Both the position numbers and the translations under genes were made by a program. The notes under the pieces were generated by a model. It saw only the letters and a program-made list of their open reading frames with translations. It was not told where the DNA came from and searched no databases. A stretch of DNA of 64,000 bases from Bradyrhizobium xenonodulans (GTDB lineage: Bacteria; Pseudomonadota; Alphaproteobacteria; Rhizobiales; Xanthobacteraceae). The DNA lies in the NCBI RefSeq assembly GCF_027594865.1, contig NZ_CP089391.1, positions 4,494,501 through 4,558,500 on the forward strand, written 5' to 3'. Positions 60,571 through 64,000 of the stretch are shown here, one piece after another (position 1 is the first letter of the stretch; the number at the start of each line of letters is the position of its first letter).

Positions 60571-60990
60571 CTAGGGAACGTCCTGCTTTGAGACGATGTT
60601 GCCGTCAAACGCCTGCGTCAGCAGCTTCGCGACGGCCTTCATATCCTGCCAGCTCTGCCGCTTCTGCCGAGCGCGCGGGACACGCGCTTGCAGTCGCCGC
60701 AGCGGCGGCATCTTCTTGGTCCGCCGCAACGCCTCTGCGGTATGGACCATCCATGCGCGGTCGTTGTGCTCGCGGATAAGCCGACGCTGATGGCCCGTCA
60801 TCACCACCACGATCTGGCGCGGCGTCTTGCGCCAGAACGCATCGTCATCGAGGCCGAGCGAGATCCACTGCTCTAGGAGGCCGAGCCAGTCCCATGCTGC
60901 TGGTTCTGACCCGGCTCCGGAGGGTCGGCAGGCGCCGCCCCCGGCAAATTGCCGAACGCGCCGTTGAACGCGCGCACCACTAGGCTGCAC
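60571..60990 (-). CDS. Tail assembly chaperone T-like part, probably expressed by -1 frameshift
   Basis: Open frame of about 139 codons overlapping the 3' end of the chaperone gene by 118 bp and ending 1 bp before the tape-measure gene. The protein-like part begins AWDWLGLLEQWISLGLDDDAFWRKTPRQIVVVMTGHQRRL, typical of the downstream chaperone extension in lambda-like tails. It has no ribosome site of its own. It is in the -1 frame relative to the upstream gene, and a G run in CCG-GGG-GCG (near 60945) is a possible slip site. Confidence 0.7.
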   Translation of the reverse strand: MQPSGARVQRRVRQFAGGGACRPSGAGSEPAAWDWLGLLEQWISLGLDDDAFWRKTPRQIVVVMTGHQRRLIREHNDRAWMVHTAEALRRTKKMPPLRRLQARVPRARQKRQSWQDMKAVAKLLTQAFDGNIVSKQDVP

Positions 60991-61256
60991 GCCTCGAGCG
61001 GATCGACCTTGGAGAAATGGAGCCCGACGTCCTTGTGATCGAGGTCGGGATGCGTATCGAGCAGCCCGGCCCAGAACATGGTGCGGATCATCGCAAAGCC
61101 GAACTTCTCCGGATTGCGCATATCCGCCTCGATCTCGCTGGTCTTCTTGCCGAGCAGCTCCTCGACGCGAAACAGCGACTCGGCCGAGAAGGACAGCTTG
61201 CGCGGCTCGCCGTCCGATCCGGTGAACGAGACCTCGCCCTTCAGGGGATTCGCCAT
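60873..61256 (-). CDS. Tail assembly chaperone, G-like
   Basis: 127 aa. ANPLKGEVSFTGSDGEPRKLSFSAESLFRVEELLGKKTSEIEADM and EACSLVVRAFNGAFGNLPGAAP are typical of GTA/siphovirus tail assembly chaperones (lambda G position) that bind the tape measure before tail polymerisation. It lies 4 bp after the tail tube gene. Ribosomes that slip back near its end would make a longer GT-type fusion with the 60571-60990 frame. Confidence 0.75.
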   Translation of the reverse strand: MANPLKGEVSFTGSDGEPRKLSFSAESLFRVEELLGKKTSEIEADMRNPEKFGFAMIRTMFWAGLLDTHPDLDHKDVGLHFSKVDPLEACSLVVRAFNGAFGNLPGAAPADPPEPGQNQQHGTGSAS

Positions 61257-61260
61257 CGGA

Positions 61261-61695
61261 CTAGACCTGTACCAGCGTCGGCTTGCCGGTCACCTTGAAG
61301 GTGACGGACGCTGCCATCTTGTCGTCGAGCGGGGCGTCAGGCTCGTAGCCCGTGAGGATCGCCGCGAACGTGAAGTAAGAGCCGTCCGGAAAGACGATCT
61401 TACGGTTTTTTACCGCCGAACGGCCCTGCAGATCGAGCTCGGCCATCATGCTGGCCGCCTCGGCGCTGTCGGGCACGAAGTTCATATCGAACGAGACCTC
61501 GCCGCCATCCTTCAGGCCGGCGATGAACTCGCGCCAGGCCTCCGGCGACAGCTCATGGGTCGCGTCGACCGTATCGCGAGACAGCGACGGCGGCGTGATG
61601 CCGGTCACCTCGGCAAAGGTCGCGAACACTTCCGGCGTGGCGCCATTGCCGGACTGGAATAGCGTGCTCCAGCCGATCACTGCATCGGTAGACAT
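61261..61695 (-). CDS. Phage major tail tube protein
   Basis: 144 aa. AVIGWSTLFQSGNGATPEVFATFAEVTGITPPSLSRDTVDATHELSPEAWREFIAGLKDGGEVSFDMNFVP is the standard start of lambda-V/Phage_tail_S-type tube proteins; the end LDDKMAASVTFKVTGKPTL is also typical. It forms the hexameric rings of the tail tube. Located between the decoration-like gene and the chaperone gene. Confidence 0.93.
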   Translation of the reverse strand: MSTDAVIGWSTLFQSGNGATPEVFATFAEVTGITPPSLSRDTVDATHELSPEAWREFIAGLKDGGEVSFDMNFVPDSAEAASMMAELDLQGRSAVKNRKIVFPDGSYFTFAAILTGYEPDAPLDDKMAASVTFKVTGKPTLVQV

Positions 61696-61743
61696 GCGTC
61701 AAATCTCCTTGATGGTTGTCGCGGCGAATACGTCCGGCGCCGC

Positions 61744-62163
61744 TTACGCGGACACGCCCGACAGGGTCGGATTGAACGCAAGCACGGTGGTCGATTTGGC
61801 GACACCAATCGGCGTGAAGTATTCGCCGGTGCCGACGTCGGCGAGCGGGCAGATCCCGCCGGGCGTGTCAGACAGGAAGTAGGTCGTGCCGGCGGTCATC
61901 ACGGCATTCATGGTGATCTCGCTGCCAGGCCGCGCGATCTGAAGCGGCTGGCCAGCGGACGCTCCGTTGAGCGCAACGCCGCGCACGGCACGGGCGGCGG
62001 CCGTGCCGGCATTCGAATCCGACATAAAATATTGATTGGTGGTCGCGTCGCGGTAGACCAGCTTACCGGCGGTAATCGTCTCTCCGGCCACGCCCTGCTC
62101 GGTGCGCGCGCCACTGTTCGCAAGCACGGCAGAGGCCGTAATCCCAAGATCGGTCATTTTCAA
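61744..62163 (-). CDS. Small virion protein (capsid cement/decoration-like)
   Basis: 139 aa. ITAGKLVYRDATTNQYFMSDSNAGTAAARAVRGVALNGASAGQPLQIARPGSEITMNAVMTAGTTYFLSDTPGG has the beta-rich, Ala/Gly/Thr-rich character of small phage head-decoration and tail-accessory proteins. Its place between tail completion and tail tube genes is unusual for a head protein, so a tail role is also possible. Confidence 0.6.
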   Translation of the reverse strand: MKMTDLGITASAVLANSGARTEQGVAGETITAGKLVYRDATTNQYFMSDSNAGTAAARAVRGVALNGASAGQPLQIARPGSEITMNAVMTAGTTYFLSDTPGGICPLADVGTGEYFTPIGVAKSTTVLAFNPTLSGVSA

Positions 62164-62190
62164 GTCCTCCTGTTGATGGTCGGGGAAAAA

Positions 62191-62652
62191 TCAGACAGCC
62201 GCGGTCGGCGCGCCTTCGGCCGTGCGGTAAGTCGCGAGATATTCGAGACGCACGCCGCCGAGGTGCCGCTCGCCGTCGGACTCAGCAATCATCTCGGTGG
62301 AGACCAATTTGAGATCCAGCAGTAACCCGTTCAGAAACGAGCCGCGAGGATCGACAAGCCCCCACATGGCCCCTTCGATTTCGACGGCGATCTGATCAAG
62401 CGTGTCGTCCGGCACGCTTGCCATCGAGACGCGGCCCTCGATGTCGACAATAGCTCCGCGCTCGAGCGTGGGCGGGAAGCCCTTAACCGCCCGCGCCGCC
62501 GTCTCCGAACGCACATAGACCAGGAGCGTCGGTGCGTGCCCTTTCGCAAGGGAGCGCGTGCGACCTGCAAACACGCGGTCCGCTGTCGTCGGCAGACCGG
62601 TCAGCGCAGCGACCAACGCGTCGCGAGTCGTCTTGCGAACATGATCAGTCAT
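62191..62652 (-). CDS. Tail terminator-like protein (lambda U position)
   Basis: 153 aa. VRKTTRDALVAALTGLPTTADRVFAGRTRSLAKGHAPTLLVYVRSETAARA... GRVSMASVPDDTLDQIAVEIEGAMW fits the alpha/beta build of tail terminators that stop tube growth and bind the head. Start overlaps the previous stop. Order (Z-like, this, tube) matches lambda Z-U-V. Confidence 0.72.
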   Translation of the reverse strand: MTDHVRKTTRDALVAALTGLPTTADRVFAGRTRSLAKGHAPTLLVYVRSETAARAVKGFPPTLERGAIVDIEGRVSMASVPDDTLDQIAVEIEGAMWGLVDPRGSFLNGLLLDLKLVSTEMIAESDGERHLGGVRLEYLATYRTAEGAPTAAV

Positions 62653-63422
62653 CAGGCAGCTTTCGGCAGCTTGGAGAGCACGAATTTCTCGAAGCCAATG
62701 CGCGCATTGGCGACAAGCTTCTGATCGAACACGGCCGCAGCCCGCTCATAGAAAGGAAAGCGCTTCTGGTAGCGCGGCGCCCGCACGAACATGATGACGG
62801 GCACCATCGCCTGCAGGTCGGCGCGGTAGTAGATGCCGGCAGCGACCTTGCGATCGGCATTGCCGGCAATGCCTGGCCGCAGCACGAAGTAGCGACCAAC
62901 AGCCTTTTTCTTCGCCCGCGCCCGCGACTTCTTGGTTTGGTTGGCCTGATAACCCGCCTTCTGCTCGGCAGCACCGAGCTGCGACAGGATCCGCTCGATC
63001 GTCGAGCCCGAAATGTTGCCGTAGGAATCCAGCTTGACGCCACTGCCCGGCACCGCGAACTCGTCGGACTGCATCAGTCCGGCCCGGATCAACCGCCGCT
63101 CGAATGCCTTATGGACGCGCGCCCCGCCTTCGACCTGCGGACGAAGATAGCGCCAGGCCGGCACCGAGCCGAAACCATCCTTGAAATAGACCTCGGCGAC
63201 CAGGTCGCGCTTCGTGGCCGGCTTCACATACAGCGCATTCAGCGTGAACCGTGTCGGCCGATCGAACACGCCCTGCATGGTCTCGACCTCGGCCGCCTTG
63301 ATGTCCTTGGCGGTCTGCGTAAGCGCATAGGCCGTGACGAAGGGCGCATCGCGCTCGGAGAGATCGCGCAGCGCACGGCGGACGTCGTCGACCTCGACGC
63401 GATAATGAACGCCAGCGGCCAT
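62652..63422 (-). CDS. Tail completion protein, lambda Z/HK97 gp10-like
   Basis: 256 aa. VEVDDVRRALRDLSERDAPFVTAYALTQTAKDIKAAEVETMQGVFDRPTRFTLNALYVKPATKRDLVAEVYFKD is a block I recognise from minor tail protein Z-like proteins, and the length fits better with Z than gp10. The C-terminal half is basic. It helps attach finished tails to heads. Overlaps both neighbours by single bases. Confidence 0.75.
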   Translation of the reverse strand: MAAGVHYRVEVDDVRRALRDLSERDAPFVTAYALTQTAKDIKAAEVETMQGVFDRPTRFTLNALYVKPATKRDLVAEVYFKDGFGSVPAWRYLRPQVEGGARVHKAFERRLIRAGLMQSDEFAVPGSGVKLDSYGNISGSTIERILSQLGAAEQKAGYQANQTKKSRARAKKKAVGRYFVLRPGIAGNADRKVAAGIYYRADLQAMVPVIMFVRAPRYQKRFPFYERAAAVFDQKLVANARIGFEKFVLSKLPKAA

Positions 63423-63748
63423 CAGACCAGCGCCCCCAGCCGCAGCAGCGCCATGCCCTGCCCGTCCGGCTCGATCGAGACCACCTCAAACGCGCCCTCG
63501 CCGGTGACGGCCAGCTGGTCTCCGGCGTCACCATCCGCCGCCCCCGGCAGGTCCGCCATGCGGCAGAAGAACGTCGGCCGAGCGTCGATCGAGGCGACCT
63601 GGTTGAGGTCGGTGCTGATCGACGGGCGGTCGAAGATGCCGGAGAACGGGTCCGACGCCGCGCCGGCCGCGCGCGTGTAGATGCCCTCGGCGCCGAATTC
63701 ATCGGCGTTGAGGAACACGGCGCGATCGGCGGCGGACTCGATCGACAT
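63422..63748 (-). CDS. Head-tail joining protein (lambda FII position)
   Basis: 108 aa. FLNADEFGAEGIYTRAAGAASDPFSGIFDRPSISTDLNQVASIDARPTFFCRMADLPGAADGDAGDQLAVTGEGAFEVVSIEPDGQGMALLRLG is a small beta-barrel type protein like FII or HK97 gp6/gp9 joining proteins. It is the last head-side gene before the tail completion gene. Confidence 0.75.
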   Translation of the reverse strand: MSIESAADRAVFLNADEFGAEGIYTRAAGAASDPFSGIFDRPSISTDLNQVASIDARPTFFCRMADLPGAADGDAGDQLAVTGEGAFEVVSIEPDGQGMALLRLGALV

Positions 63749-63751
63749 CGG

Positions 63752-63979
63752 TCAGGCCTTGTCGGGCTGAGCCTTGGAGGCTTCAGCAAATTCCTTGCGA
63801 CGCGCGGCAACGTAGTCCCCGACCTTGGGATAATCTTTCTTGACCGCCTCGGTCGTGGCCCACTCTTCGGCCCACGCCGACTCGCGGGCGGCCGTCTCGC
63901 GCTGCTCCTGCTCTGCGAGACGCGCAGCCTCCTCCTGCTCAATCTTCCGGGCGCGCTCCTCTTCGGCCCGGTCGGCCAT
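63752..63979 (-). CDS. Short charged coiled-coil protein of the late operon
   Basis: 75 aa, very rich in Glu, Ala and Arg (EEERARKIEQEEAARLAEQEQRETAARESAWAEEWATTEAVKKDYPKVGDYVAARRKEFAEASK). Often small proteins like this lie between capsid and head-tail joining genes. Head genes themselves must be to the right of the window. ATG 63979 is the only in-window start. Confidence 0.62.
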   Translation of the reverse strand: MADRAEEERARKIEQEEAARLAEQEQRETAARESAWAEEWATTEAVKKDYPKVGDYVAARRKEFAEASKAQPDKA

Positions 63980-64000
63980 GGCGTTATGGATCTTCAGCGC

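Noticed and set aside
1..64000. CRISPR array
   Set aside because: No series of regularly spaced direct repeats; the repeats seen are palindromic intergenic elements and short tandems.
37448..64000. Insertion sequence or transposase
   Set aside because: No DDE or HUH transposase was found; mobility signs come from the tyrosine integrase and phage genes only.

Overview
The window looks like a Bradyrhizobium chromosome or a close Bradyrhizobiaceae relative. The evidence is high GC with typical rhizobial codon use, a Porin_2 outer-membrane porin, a GcrA-family regulator, a COX15 heme A synthase, and several copies of palindromic intergenic repeats that I recognise from Bradyrhizobium.

1-10.8 kb is housekeeping: a class I glutamine amidotransferase, an AI-2E family transporter, a diguanylate cyclase, the rplM-rpsI ribosomal operon with a visible promoter and terminator, a thioesterase, an enoyl-CoA hydratase, a CoA-binding protein, O-acetylhomoserine sulfhydrylase and COX15. 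10.8-20 kb is an exopolysaccharide region: polysaccharide deacetylase, CelD-like acetyltransferase, ExoP-like chain-length/BY-kinase-like protein, GT4 glycosyltransferase, polyprenyl-phosphate sugar transferase and a Wzy/WaaL-like membrane protein. 20-37.2 kb is mixed metabolism and regulation: two MarR and one TetR regulator, an FAD monooxygenase, two tandem saccharopine-dehydrogenase-like paralogues, DUF169, YdcF, formamidase, a porin, an SDR, a DapA-like aldolase and two alpha/beta hydrolases, one of which appears to have lost its nucleophile serine.

37.45-45.31 kb is an integrated element bounded by two exact 46-bp copies of the 3' part of a tRNA-Pro-like gene. A tyrosine integrase lies just inside the left copy and overlaps an excisionase-like gene. 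The rest has lower GC and carries small hypothetical genes, several very short one-helix membrane proteins, a VanZ-like protein, SPRY-domain remnants and a structured non-coding stretch.

From 45.31 kb to the right edge lies a second element, a lambda-like siphoviral prophage whose head genes are outside the window. Its left end carries accessory genes: an MrcB_N-DUF3883 (PD-(D/E)XK) restriction-like protein, small hypotheticals, a zinc-ribbon miniprotein, a ligase-domain protein, and a Panacea-domain antitoxin overlapping a membrane-protein partner. The late genes then run leftwards on the minus strand. They comprise head-tail joining, Z/U-like completion, tail tube, a -1 frameshift tail chaperone pair, tape measure, tip proteins including a polyglycine adhesin-like end, a fibre with a signal peptide, endolysin, holin, overlapping spanin-like genes and an RlpA-like protein. 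They end at a strong terminator near 50.07 kb.

The most interesting parts are the defence-type cargo (45.46-46.60 kb and 49.17-50.02 kb), the tandem attachment sites, and the set of micro membrane proteins.
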